From: CAZKUR01 sp964556005
GTDB taxonomy: Bacteria > Bacteroidota > Ignavibacteria > Ignavibacteriales > Ignavibacteriaceae
DNA: 15,445 nucleotides
Direction of reading: 5' to 3'
NCBI GenBank assembly: GCA_964556005.1
Contig: CAZKUR010000092.1
Span: forward strand, 1-15,445
The notes beneath the pieces are model-generated. The model did no database searches and was not told where the DNA came from. It saw only the letters and a list, made by a program, of their open reading frames with translations. The position numbers and the translations under genes were made by a program. This document shows, in pieces, positions 1 to 5,613 of this stretch; the stretch's first letter is position 1; every line of letters begins with the position of its first letter.

Positions 1-6
1 AAATGA

Positions 7-251
7 TACAAAATAAAAAAAGCTTTTTTATTTGGTTCTTTCGTGAAGGATAATTATAATGAAGACAGCGACATTGATATTGCTTTATTCTTAGAAGATA
101 TATCGAACAGTTACATTGAAATGATAAATATTATGAAATTAATAAGAAAACTCGATTTGAGAATTGAACCCACCCTTTTCATTACAGGGATTTTAATTCG
201 AACAATCCGTTAACCGTACAAATAAAAAAAGACGGTTTACCTTTAATGTAA
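7..251 (+). pseudogene. MntA-like nucleotidyltransferase remnant, frameshifted
   Basis: The frame from 7 to 168 encodes an antitoxin-type minimal nucleotidyltransferase: KAFLFGSF (residues from about 22) then DSDIDIALF, the G-S...D-x-D active-site pattern of MNT (NTP_transf_2) proteins, ending in LDLRIEP. The natural continuation, HPF then DFNSNNPLTVQIKKDG, is found only in the next frame from 171 to a TAA at 249-251. Losing one base in the CCN codon at 169-170 explains this exactly, since IEP-HPF is a typical C-terminal signature of the family. The unshifted frame runs into TAA shortly after. A TGA at 4-6 lies in frame upstream with no start codon in between, so the 5' part is also lost, shifted or outside the window. 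MntA proteins normally pair with a HEPN (HepT) partner; none is readable in 252-646. A sequencing error could mimic the shift. Family assignment is fairly sure; loss of function is inferred. Confidence 0.75.
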
Positions 252-424
252 TTCGAAAAAGGTTTATGATTAATATTTTTAAGATTAAATGAATACTAAT
301 TATATCTTTGATCTGTGAGTTTTAACAACATTTTTTACCAATATCAGCAATACTTTGAAACCGGATTTTACAAAAATGTTATTATTTCGGTACACTTTTT
401 TAATCATTTTTTACAATTTTTTTC

Positions 425-453
425 TTGACATTATTCAAATTTATTCGAATATT
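425..453 (+). promoter_or_regulatory. Possible sigma70-type promoter
   Basis: TTGACA at 425-430 is followed after 17 nt by AATATT at 448-453 (4 of 6 matches to TATAAT). It lies in a stretch without coding potential, about 75 nt before the hairpin-plus-T-tract at 528-580. A transcript from about 460 would end there unless read through into the small gene at 680. The -10 is weak and the region is very AT-rich, so chance is possible. Confidence 0.4.
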
Positions 454-527
454 TAGACTAAATTTATAAGGGAATTATTATTATTGAAGAATTTGCTACT
501 AGTTATTAAATAGTTTCGATTTAATTA

Positions 528-580
528 ACCAGGATAGCAAATTAATGCCGATTAAGGGATTATCTCTGGTCGGTTTTTTT
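528..580 (+). terminator. Hairpin with T-tract (terminator or end of a small RNA)
   Basis: ACCAG (528-532) pairs with CTGGT (566-570), and GATA (533-536) with TATC (561-564) across a one-base bulge. An inner hairpin TTAAT (542-546) / ATTAA (551-555) closes a GCCG loop. CGG and seven T follow at 571-580. The nested form plus T-tract suits an intrinsic terminator. CGGTT at 571-575 could instead pair with AACCG at 587-591, which would hide the T-tract, so an attenuator is also possible. Confidence 0.55.
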
Positions 581-617
581 CTATTTAACCGGAACATTTA
601 TAGGAGGAATCAGTAAA

Positions 618-651
618 TAGGTAATTGATACTTACTTATTAGGTAATTGAT
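618..651 (+). repeat. Two 12-bp direct repeats upstream of the small gene
   Basis: TAGGTAATTGAT occurs identically at 618-629 and 640-651, with a start-to-start distance of 22 bp, about two helical turns. The second copy ends 28 bp before the ATG at 680. This phasing suits two protein molecules binding one DNA face, for example an operator for the small basic protein encoded just downstream. The repeat is seen; the operator role is inferred. Confidence 0.6.
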
Positions 652-679
652 CTTCAATAACATAGAAAGGAATGCAGCG

Positions 680-928
680 ATGAAAACCGTAAACGCAAAG
701 ATTGAGAACCCCCTCTCAGATCTTATAAGCGATGAAATTTACGAGCTCCTTAACACTCACGGTTTGATAGATGAAAAATCTGTCCGCGATTACCAAATCC
801 GGAAAAAATTCAAACAGTTGAGAGCCAATAAGGTCAGCGCCGGCGATGCCATCGATTCGATAAGAGAGGAATACCCGTATCTGCAGTTCGACACAATTAG
901 AAAAATTGTATATCAAATAAGCAAATAA
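680..928 (+). CDS. Small basic protein, possible helix-turn-helix, family not recognised
   Basis: An 82-residue protein from ATG 680, preceded by GAAAGG at 665-670, which supports this start over the in-frame TTG at 647. No signal peptide or membrane segment is seen. The sequence is charged and looks all-helical: an N-terminal segment (SDLISDEIYELL), a middle basic part (RDYQIRKKFKQLRA) and a C-terminal part with AGDAIDSIREEYP followed by DTIRKIVYQI. That last arrangement resembles a helix-turn-helix in which DTIRKIVY is the recognition helix, as in small Mor/HTH regulators. Base composition is less AT-rich than the flanks. Two identical 12-bp repeats lie just upstream, which fits self-regulation. 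The nearest gene downstream is separated by its own promoter and RNA element. I do not recognise a named family; DNA binding is inference. Confidence 0.7.
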   Translation: MKTVNAKIENPLSDLISDEIYELLNTHGLIDEKSVRDYQIRKKFKQLRANKVSAGDAIDSIREEYPYLQFDTIRKIVYQISK

Positions 929-933
929 TGAAC

Positions 934-962
934 TTGACAAAGTTAATTAGTAGGTTTATATT
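934..962 (+). promoter_or_regulatory. Strong sigma70-type promoter
   Basis: TTGACA at 934-939 and TATATT at 957-962 are separated by exactly 17 nt: a perfect -35 and a 5-of-6 -10. It starts right after the stop codon of the small gene and points into the structured RNA at 968-1047. The predicted start is about 968-970, where the first stem begins. This is the best promoter in the window. Confidence 0.75.
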
Positions 963-967
963 TTCAT

Positions 968-1047
968 GACTCTTTCAAAGGGTTCTCCCCTGCCCTTTGA
1001 TGGAAACGAGTCGAGCCCAGTGGTCCCCCATCGCTGGGCTTTCTTTT
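968..1047 (+). ncRNA. Candidate small structured RNA or leader attenuator
   Basis: Directly after the promoter lies an 80-nt segment far richer in GC than its flanks. An outer stem GACTC (968-972) / GAGTC (1008-1012) encloses hairpin CAAAGGG (976-982) / CCCTTTG (993-999). A terminator hairpin AGCCCAG (1014-1020) / CTGGGCT (1034-1040) with TTCTTTT follows. GATGG at 999-1003 also complements CCATC at 1028-1032 in the terminator loop, so an H-type pseudoknot is possible. The gene at 1064 starts 16 nt past the T-tract. It may be a stand-alone small RNA or a leader controlling that gene. It does not match any riboswitch or housekeeping RNA consensus I can recall. Folding is by eye. Confidence 0.6.
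1014..1047 (+). terminator. Intrinsic terminator of the structured RNA
   Basis: A perfect 7-bp stem AGCCCAG / CTGGGCT with a 13-nt loop (1021-1033) is followed by TTCTTTT at 1041-1047. It lies just before the ribosome binding site (GGAG at 1055-1058) of the next gene, so readthrough would be needed for transcripts from the 934-962 promoter to reach it. Confidence 0.7.
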
Positions 1048-1063
1048 ATAAACTGGAGTTATA

Positions 1064-1384
1064 ATGGCAAAAAAAGTAAAAAGAAAAAATATAAGAGTTC
1101 AAAAAAAGGCAGTTAAGGTTTCACCTTTTAATATTTACTGGACCAAAAAAAATTATACATTCCTGTTTATAGGAATGGCTGTTATAGTTTTGGGCTTTTA
1201 TCTTATGAGTGTAGGCCCATGGAATAGTTTTGTTTCATTGGTAGTTTCACCTATTGTGCTGGTAATCGGTTATGTTTTTGTATTCCCACTTGCAATACTT
1301 TATAAGAATAAGGGAGAAGAAAAAACTACCGAAGAAAAAATCAAACAGCCGGAAGTAAAACAAAACATAGTAACAAAAGCCTAA
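1064..1384 (+). CDS. DUF3098-like small membrane protein
   Basis: A 106-residue protein with GGAG five bases before the ATG. Residues 1-24 are strongly basic (MAKKVKRK...), followed by WTKKNYTFLFIGMAV starting a first membrane helix (about 32-49, ending in GFYLMSVG) and a second helix (about 57-79, with VSPIVLVIGYVFVF). The tail is charged (EEKTTEEKIKQPE). The pattern of an aromatic-KKNY entry, a first helix ending in LMS.G, and a second helix starting with (S/A)PIV matches DUF3098 proteins of Bacteroidota. These have no known biochemical role; as I recall they often sit near ftsX and uppP, but neither is here. The positive-inside rule puts both ends in the cytoplasm. Expression may depend on readthrough of the RNA element just upstream. 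The family call is by motif memory. Confidence 0.8.
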   Translation: MAKKVKRKNIRVQKKAVKVSPFNIYWTKKNYTFLFIGMAVIVLGFYLMSVGPWNSFVSLVVSPIVLVIGYVFVFPLAILYKNKGEEKTTEEKIKQPEVKQNIVTKA

Positions 1385-1420
1385 TTTTATTTTAATATTA
1401 GGGGTTTTATTTTTATTTTA
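1380..1420 (+). terminator. Probable intrinsic terminator after the DUF3098-like gene
   Basis: CCTAAT at 1380-1385, overlapping the stop codon, pairs with ATTAGG at 1397-1402. GG and a T-rich run (TTTTATTTTTATTTT) follow. The stem is short and AT-rich, but position and T-tract fit. It separates this gene from dprA. Confidence 0.45.
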
Positions 1421-1537
1421 AAAATGTTAATACTCTTTTTGGTCTGTAAATCAAATCTAAAAAGATTAGTTTTCGTAAATTTAATTTCGATTTTATAGCG
1501 GTTCAATTTTTCTCTTCAAAATAATAAGTCAAACTAA

Positions 1538-2659
1538 TTGACTAATTTAACTTTTCAAAAATTGGTTCACCTCAAGGGGCTTCTTTCGGTTGAGGGAATT
1601 GGTCCTGCCAAAATCCGTAATCTTCTATCCAAATTTAAATCTATTGAAAATATCTTAGGTGCGAATTATAACACTTTGAAAGAAGTACATGGAATAAGTC
1701 CGAATATTGCTGAAAGAATCCATAAAGCCTCTGTTAAAATAGATGAGATATCTGATGCCACGGAAAAAGAATTAAACAAACTTGAAAAATTAAAAGGCAG
1801 CATAATTACTATTTGGGATAAAGAATATCCGAACCTATTGAAAAAAATTTATGACCCTCCTCTTCTGTTTTATATTAAAGGCAACCTAAATGTAAAAGAT
1901 GATTATTCAATCGCAGTAGTTGGTACAAGGCAGCCGACAAGCTATGGAATAATTTCTACAGAAAAAATAGTTTCAGATTTAGTAAATCAAAATATTACAA
2001 TAGTCAGCGGATTAGCAAGGGGTATTGATTCTCATTCGCATAACACCGCACTTAAATTAAATGGAAGAACAATTGCGGTAATAGGATCTGGTTTGGATGT
2101 AATTTATCCGCCGGAAAATAGAAAATTATTTGAATCCATAGCTGAAAGCAGTGCAATTATAAGTGAGTATGAATTAGGCACAAAACCGGATGCTCCTAAT
2201 TTTCCTAAAAGGAATAGAATTATTTCAGGATTATCTCTTGGTACAATTGTAATAGAATCGGGAATAAACGGTGGCGCCATGCGTACTGCAGAGTTTGCAT
2301 TAGATCAAAATAGAGATGTATTTGCTGTCCCCGGGAATATCGGAGTAAAGCAATCTGAAGGAACAAACTTATTAATTCAGAGAGGCGAAGCTAAACTTAT
2401 CACAACAGCTGAAGATGTTTTGGTTGAATTGGAATTAAAGCTAAAACCCATCATCGGGAAAAATATACCAAAACCGCAAGTTGAATTAAATTTATTCGAA
2501 GAAAAAATATTGAATTCACTCGAAAACGATCCGGTGCAAATAGATAAAATTTCACAAATAACCAATCTCACCACAGCAGACTGCCTTGTTCATCTTTTAT
2601 CTCTTGAGTTTAAAGGTTTGGTAAAGCAATTACCGGGAAAAATGTTCGCTAAATTATAA
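1538..2659 (+). CDS. dprA: DNA-processing protein DprA
   Basis: A 373-residue DprA/Smf protein, which binds incoming single-stranded DNA and loads RecA during natural transformation. Residues 10-65 form a helix-hairpin-helix/SAM-like region (GLLSVEGIGPAKIRNLL). The central Rossmann fold (about 85-295) carries the family signatures GTR at 129-131, SGLARGID at 157-164, GSGLD at 183-187, FPKRNRIISG at 222-231, ESGINGGAMRTA at 240-251 and SEGTN at 273-277. The end (about 315-373) is the winged-helix DprA_WH domain. Length is normal. The start is TTG: an in-frame TAA comes immediately before it and no ATG occurs before the first conserved region. No clear ribosome binding site is visible, so the second TTG at 1562 is an alternative. 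The stop codon overlaps that of the convergent abiEii-like gene. No other competence genes are in view. Confidence 0.95.
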   Translation: MTNLTFQKLVHLKGLLSVEGIGPAKIRNLLSKFKSIENILGANYNTLKEVHGISPNIAERIHKASVKIDEISDATEKELNKLEKLKGSIITIWDKEYPNLLKKIYDPPLLFYIKGNLNVKDDYSIAVVGTRQPTSYGIISTEKIVSDLVNQNITIVSGLARGIDSHSHNTALKLNGRTIAVIGSGLDVIYPPENRKLFESIAESSAIISEYELGTKPDAPNFPKRNRIISGLSLGTIVIESGINGGAMRTAEFALDQNRDVFAVPGNIGVKQSEGTNLLIQRGEAKLITTAEDVLVELELKLKPIIGKNIPKPQVELNLFEEKILNSLENDPVQIDKISQITNLTTADCLVHLLSLEFKGLVKQLPGKMFAKL

Positions 2660-3349
2660 TTGCCTATTAAGTAACCGAGTAATCTCTTCCCTTAGTAAAC
2701 TAAATTTATTCGCTGTATAAAATTCACGGTCTTTTGATTCCAGTACTGAACCGAGTACCACCTTAAAATCTCCTTCTTTAAACTGATTAATTATTTCGAT
2801 TATTTTTTTTAATGTTTCCTTTTCCGCAGACAATTCAACTCCACGCATTAACAGAAATTCCATGTCGAAACAATCCCTGATTAATTTTCTGGATAAAAGA
2901 GCATTGACTTTGTTTTTCATCATTTGTTCAAGTGTAAGCCCTTTCACCATTACCTGTTTTGTAGAATATTTTGAGAAAGCAATTTTCTTCTCCCATTTAA
3001 AATCTTTATCAGGGTAATCAGGTATTTCATTTCGAATTTCGATTTTTAAGCTCCTTGTTATATCAGATGCACGAAATTCGAATAAAATTGTATTTCTTTT
3101 ATTATAAGCGTCAATAACACTATAGTTCTCGGAAAGCAATTTTTTTATTTTAGTAAACACAAGCTTTGAATCCTGATTCTTCGTTAATGATAGTAACCAA
3201 AAATCCATATCGGTGGAGTACCGATTTAAATTGTGGCACAGCCTTAGCATAGTACCTCCGCCAAAGCAAAGCGAATCAAGAATCCTAATGCTGTTTAATT
3301 TATCGAGTACTTCTATCTCGCGCACTTCTAAATCTTGTAACTGCTGCAT
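2654..3349 (-). CDS. AbiEii-family nucleotidyltransferase toxin
   Basis: A 231-residue protein of the AbiEii/AbiGii family (PF08843 type): GTP-binding or tRNA-modifying nucleotidyltransferase toxins of type IV toxin-antitoxin and phage-abortive systems. The active-site pattern is visible: CFGGGT at 28-33, then RYSTDMDF at 43-50 (the S-x-D-x-D/F core), a third acidic position in LKIEI at 101-105, and the downstream lysine and R-D-x-x-D pattern (K147, R154, RD 158-159, FD 161-162). All key residues look intact. Its ATG lies inside the end of the upstream AbiEi-like gene (22-nt overlap), the standard antitoxin-first order with translational coupling. Its stop overlaps the dprA stop. It could instead act outside phage defence, since such pairs also stabilise DNA. 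Family confident; activity inferred. Confidence 0.88.
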   Translation of the reverse strand: MQQLQDLEVREIEVLDKLNSIRILDSLCFGGGTMLRLCHNLNRYSTDMDFWLLSLTKNQDSKLVFTKIKKLLSENYSVIDAYNKRNTILFEFRASDITRSLKIEIRNEIPDYPDKDFKWEKKIAFSKYSTKQVMVKGLTLEQMMKNKVNALLSRKLIRDCFDMEFLLMRGVELSAEKETLKKIIEIINQFKEGDFKVVLGSVLESKDREFYTANKFSLLREEITRLLNRQL

Positions 3350-3927
3350 AGTCTATTCCAGTATAATTTTGCTCTATCATTACTTTTTAGAAGATACTTC
3401 GCGATATTTTTTTTATTGATTTTTTTAAAATCAACAGCTTCATAGTCGCAGTTATATCTTCCCATTGATGAAAGATAAATAATATCGGCAAGGGCTTTGT
3501 CCGGTTTCGCTATGAAAAAATCAGCCCGGCCGCCGAACGATTCAAACCCTTCATACATACTTCTCTTAATTAAGGTATATGTGAAAGTAAAATTTTTTAC
3601 TTCAATATAACTTTTTCGTTTAAGCGAAACCGATTCCACAAAATTTCTTTGCTGCTGCGTTGAAATATTATAGAAGCTTAATGCCGAAAGAAGAGAAATA
3701 TAAGAAGGTATCTGAAGAAAATTAGCAATTCTAAATAATTCTTCTTCCTTTAAAGTATTGATTTTAGATGGGGTTATGTAGAAATCTTTTTTTAATCTAA
3801 AGAGTTTTCCCTTTTTAACATACCTCGATGCGGTGACTTTTGCAGATTCTCTACTTATAGAAAGTGCCGCTGCAATATCATCTATACCTAAAAATAATCC
3901 GGATTTTGTATTTAATTTATCAGCCAC
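3328..3927 (-). CDS. AbiEi-family antitoxin / transcriptional repressor
   Basis: A 199-residue protein with an N-terminal winged helix (about residues 12-55: DIAAALSISRESAKVTASRY then KGKLFRLKKDFYI) of the kind seen in AbiEi antitoxins, and an AbiEi C-terminal domain with the conserved Y..A.P.KAL.D..YL-like pattern (FIAKPDKALADIIYLSS at about 138-154). AbiEi represses its own operon by binding inverted repeats and counters the toxin without stable complex formation. The start is GTG at 3927; no ATG is available upstream in frame. A perfect 8+8 bp inverted repeat lies 16-35 nt upstream, where an AbiEi operator would be. It overlaps the toxin gene by 22 nt. The pair sits between dprA and rarA with its own promoter region, so it may be an acquired cassette. 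Confidence 0.82.
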   Translation of the reverse strand: MADKLNTKSGLFLGIDDIAAALSISRESAKVTASRYVKKGKLFRLKKDFYITPSKINTLKEEELFRIANFLQIPSYISLLSALSFYNISTQQQRNFVESVSLKRKSYIEVKNFTFTYTLIKRSMYEGFESFGGRADFFIAKPDKALADIIYLSSMGRYNCDYEAVDFKKINKKNIAKYLLKSNDRAKLYWNRLCSSYKI

Positions 3928-3933
3928 TTAGTA

Positions 3934-3962
3934 AGTATAGATAATTAACACTATTGTTAATT
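3934..3962 (-). promoter_or_regulatory. Palindromic operator and promoter region of the AbiE module
   Basis: AATTAACA (3943-3950), CTAT, TGTTAATT (3955-3962) form a perfect inverted repeat of 8-bp arms. On the minus strand a TATACT at 3939-3934 follows directly, a good -10 that would place the transcription start at or next to the GTG at 3927, giving a nearly leaderless mRNA. TTAACA within the palindrome could act as the -35 but with a short 15-nt spacer. Binding by the AbiEi-like protein here would block transcription. The repeat is seen; its role is inferred from the family. Confidence 0.6.
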
Positions 3963-4028
3963 TAGTGTATTTACCGGAAAATTCAAAAATTTCAAGATTA
4001 TTTTGCTTAACCTATATTTATTGAAAGA

Positions 4029-5315
4029 TTAAATGTACTTCTTCTTCGCCTTCCACAGAAACTTCAACCAATCTTTTAATTTCTTTTCCTGGCCTATTTC
4101 TGTAGGGAAATAATACTGAGTATTCTTCAATTCATCCGGTAAATAATTTTCATCAAGAAAATGATTTGAATAATCGTGAGGATATTTATATTCTTTTCCG
4201 TAACCGATGGCTTTCATCAACTTGGTTGGAGCATTTCTTAAATGTATTGGAACAGGAAACAGAGGTTTATTTTTTACATCCGATAAAGCTCTTTCCACTC
4301 CAAGGTAAGAGGCATTACTTTTCGGCTGGGCTGCTAAATAAGTAGTGCATTGCGCAAGAACAATTCTCGCTTCAGGCATTCCGATTTTATCCACGGCTTC
4401 AAAAGCAGCGTTTGCAAGTACCAACCCGTTTGGCGATGCATTACCGATATCCTCAGAAGCAAGTACCACAAGCCTTCGCGCAATAAATAAAGGATCTTCA
4501 CCGCCTTCAAGCATTCTTGCAAGCCAGTAAAGCGCTGCATCGGGATCGCTTCCTCTGACACTTTTGATAAATGCCGAAATAACATTATAATGCTCTTCGC
4601 CGCCTTTATCGTAAATGATATTTTTTTTTTGAACTATATTCTCAAGAACTTCTTTAGTTATTTTTACTGGCTGATTATCAATTTCCTGGACAACCGAAAC
4701 TTCAAGAATATTTAATAATGTTCTTGCATCGCCGCCGGAAAGATACATGAGGAAATCGCGGTCAATTGTTTCAATTTTGACTTGAGAAATAAATTCATCT
4801 TTTGTTAATGCCGAATCCAGTATTGCATTTAAATTATCCTTTGATAATTCATCCAGGATATAAATTCTCGCACGGGAACGCAATGCGGGAATCACTTCAA
4901 ACGAAGGATTTTCTGTTGTTGCACCAATTAAAATAATTAATCCGGATTCAACGGAATTCAGCAGTGCATCCTGTTGTGCTTTATTGAACCTATGAATTTC
5001 ATCGATAAATAAAATTGTTCTTCTATTTAACAGTCTATTGTTTTTTGCAACCTCAATAATTGCCCTAATATCTTTAACACCGGAAGAGACGGCATTGATT
5101 TGATGAAAATCGGAATTTGTCTGAGCCGCAATTATTTTAGCTATAGTGGTTTTGCCTGAGCCGGGCGGACCCCAAAGAATAAACGAACTTAAGGAATCCT
5201 TTTCAATCATCATCCGGATAGGTTTTCCCTCGCCCAACAAAGAATTTTGTCCCTGAAATTCGTTGAGTGTTTTAGGACGGATGCGCTCAGCTAATGGTAT
5301 TGGCGGTGATTTCAT
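4029..5315 (-). CDS. rarA: Replication-associated recombination protein A (RarA/MgsA AAA+ ATPase)
   Basis: A 428-residue AAA+ ATPase of the RarA/MgsA/WRNIP1 family, which acts at stalled replication forks together with single-strand binding protein. It shows PLAERIRPKTL near the N-terminus, Walker A GPPGSGKT at 49-56, Walker B LFIDEIH at 102-108 followed by RFNKAQQDALL, sensor GATTENPSFEV at 131-141, and arginine-finger region RSRAR at 146-150. The C-terminal tetramerisation domain has the expected RGSDPDAALYWLARML, ASEDIG and YKYPHDY signatures. The ATG at 5315 is chosen: it comes 4 nt after the stop of the upstream gene and directly before the conserved start; a TTG at 5330 would add five residues and overlap. 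It is the last gene of the ddl - ftsB-like - rarA operon. All catalytic motifs are intact. Confidence 0.95.
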   Translation of the reverse strand: MKSPPIPLAERIRPKTLNEFQGQNSLLGEGKPIRMMIEKDSLSSFILWGPPGSGKTTIAKIIAAQTNSDFHQINAVSSGVKDIRAIIEVAKNNRLLNRRTILFIDEIHRFNKAQQDALLNSVESGLIILIGATTENPSFEVIPALRSRARIYILDELSKDNLNAILDSALTKDEFISQVKIETIDRDFLMYLSGGDARTLLNILEVSVVQEIDNQPVKITKEVLENIVQKKNIIYDKGGEEHYNVISAFIKSVRGSDPDAALYWLARMLEGGEDPLFIARRLVVLASEDIGNASPNGLVLANAAFEAVDKIGMPEARIVLAQCTTYLAAQPKSNASYLGVERALSDVKNKPLFPVPIHLRNAPTKLMKAIGYGKEYKYPHDYSNHFLDENYLPDELKNTQYYFPTEIGQEKKLKDWLKFLWKAKKKYI

Positions 5316-5319
5316 GTCA

Positions 5320-5613
5320 TTATTTCTCAATCACTTCAACTTGTTTTTCACCTTTTCTCTTCATGCCGTATTTTTCGCGTGCAACCTGCTCTATCTTTGC
5401 CGGAATATTATTCTTTAAAGAATCAATCTCCCCTTGAAGTCTTTTATTGGTTTCTTGCAGCGTAGAAATCTTTTCATTCAAATCATTTATTTCAGATCTC
5501 AATTTCATGTATTTAACCAAACCTTCCCTGTTAAAAAGAATTATTCCTAAACCGATTAATACAACTACTAAAACAAGGTAAAACTTAAACTTATTTTTTC
5601 TTGACGTAGCCAT
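5320..5613 (-). CDS. FtsB/DivIC-family septum formation protein
   Basis: A 97-residue bitopic membrane protein: a short basic cytoplasmic start, one membrane helix (about 10-27, FYLVLVVVLIGLGIILF), then a coiled coil (about 36-70: LRSEINDLNEKISTLQETNK) and the conserved periplasmic ending AREKYGMKRKGEKQ. The (A)REKYGM motif just after the coiled coil is the hallmark of FtsB/DivIC proteins, which join FtsL and FtsQ/DivIB in the divisome and activate septal peptidoglycan synthesis. Its ATG follows the ddl stop codon with no gap, so the two are almost certainly co-translated. Coupling a division-complex gene to ddl fits a cell-wall function. FtsB and DivIC cannot be told apart from sequence alone here. 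Confidence 0.85.
   Translation of the reverse strand: MATSRKNKFKFYLVLVVVLIGLGIILFNREGLVKYMKLRSEINDLNEKISTLQETNKRLQGEIDSLKNNIPAKIEQVAREKYGMKRKGEKQVEVIEK

Larger units (their letters stand above)
252..646. other. 395-bp intergenic region
   Basis: Outside the possible promoter (425-453), hairpin (528-580) and direct repeats (618-651), nothing coding is seen. I looked for a HEPN partner of the nucleotidyltransferase remnant and found no readable frame. AGGAGG at 602-607 is a perfect ribosome-binding sequence but no start codon follows at a useful distance, which may mean a lost gene start. Confidence 0.5.

Noticed and set aside
602..617. Perfect AGGAGG ribosome-binding sequence at 602-607
   Set aside because: No ATG, GTG or TTG follows within 4-12 nt and TAG appears soon after; the real small gene starts at 680 with its own GAAAGG.
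647..679. Longer start (TTG at 647) for the small basic protein
   Set aside because: It overlaps the second direct repeat, has no ribosome binding site, and the ATG at 680 has a good one.
716..940. Minus-strand frame of 74 codons
   Set aside because: It is antisense to the small basic protein gene and has no recognisable motif or ribosome binding site.
4334..4585. Minus-strand 83-codon frame inside rarA
   Set aside because: It is the alternative frame of a fully conserved rarA coding region.
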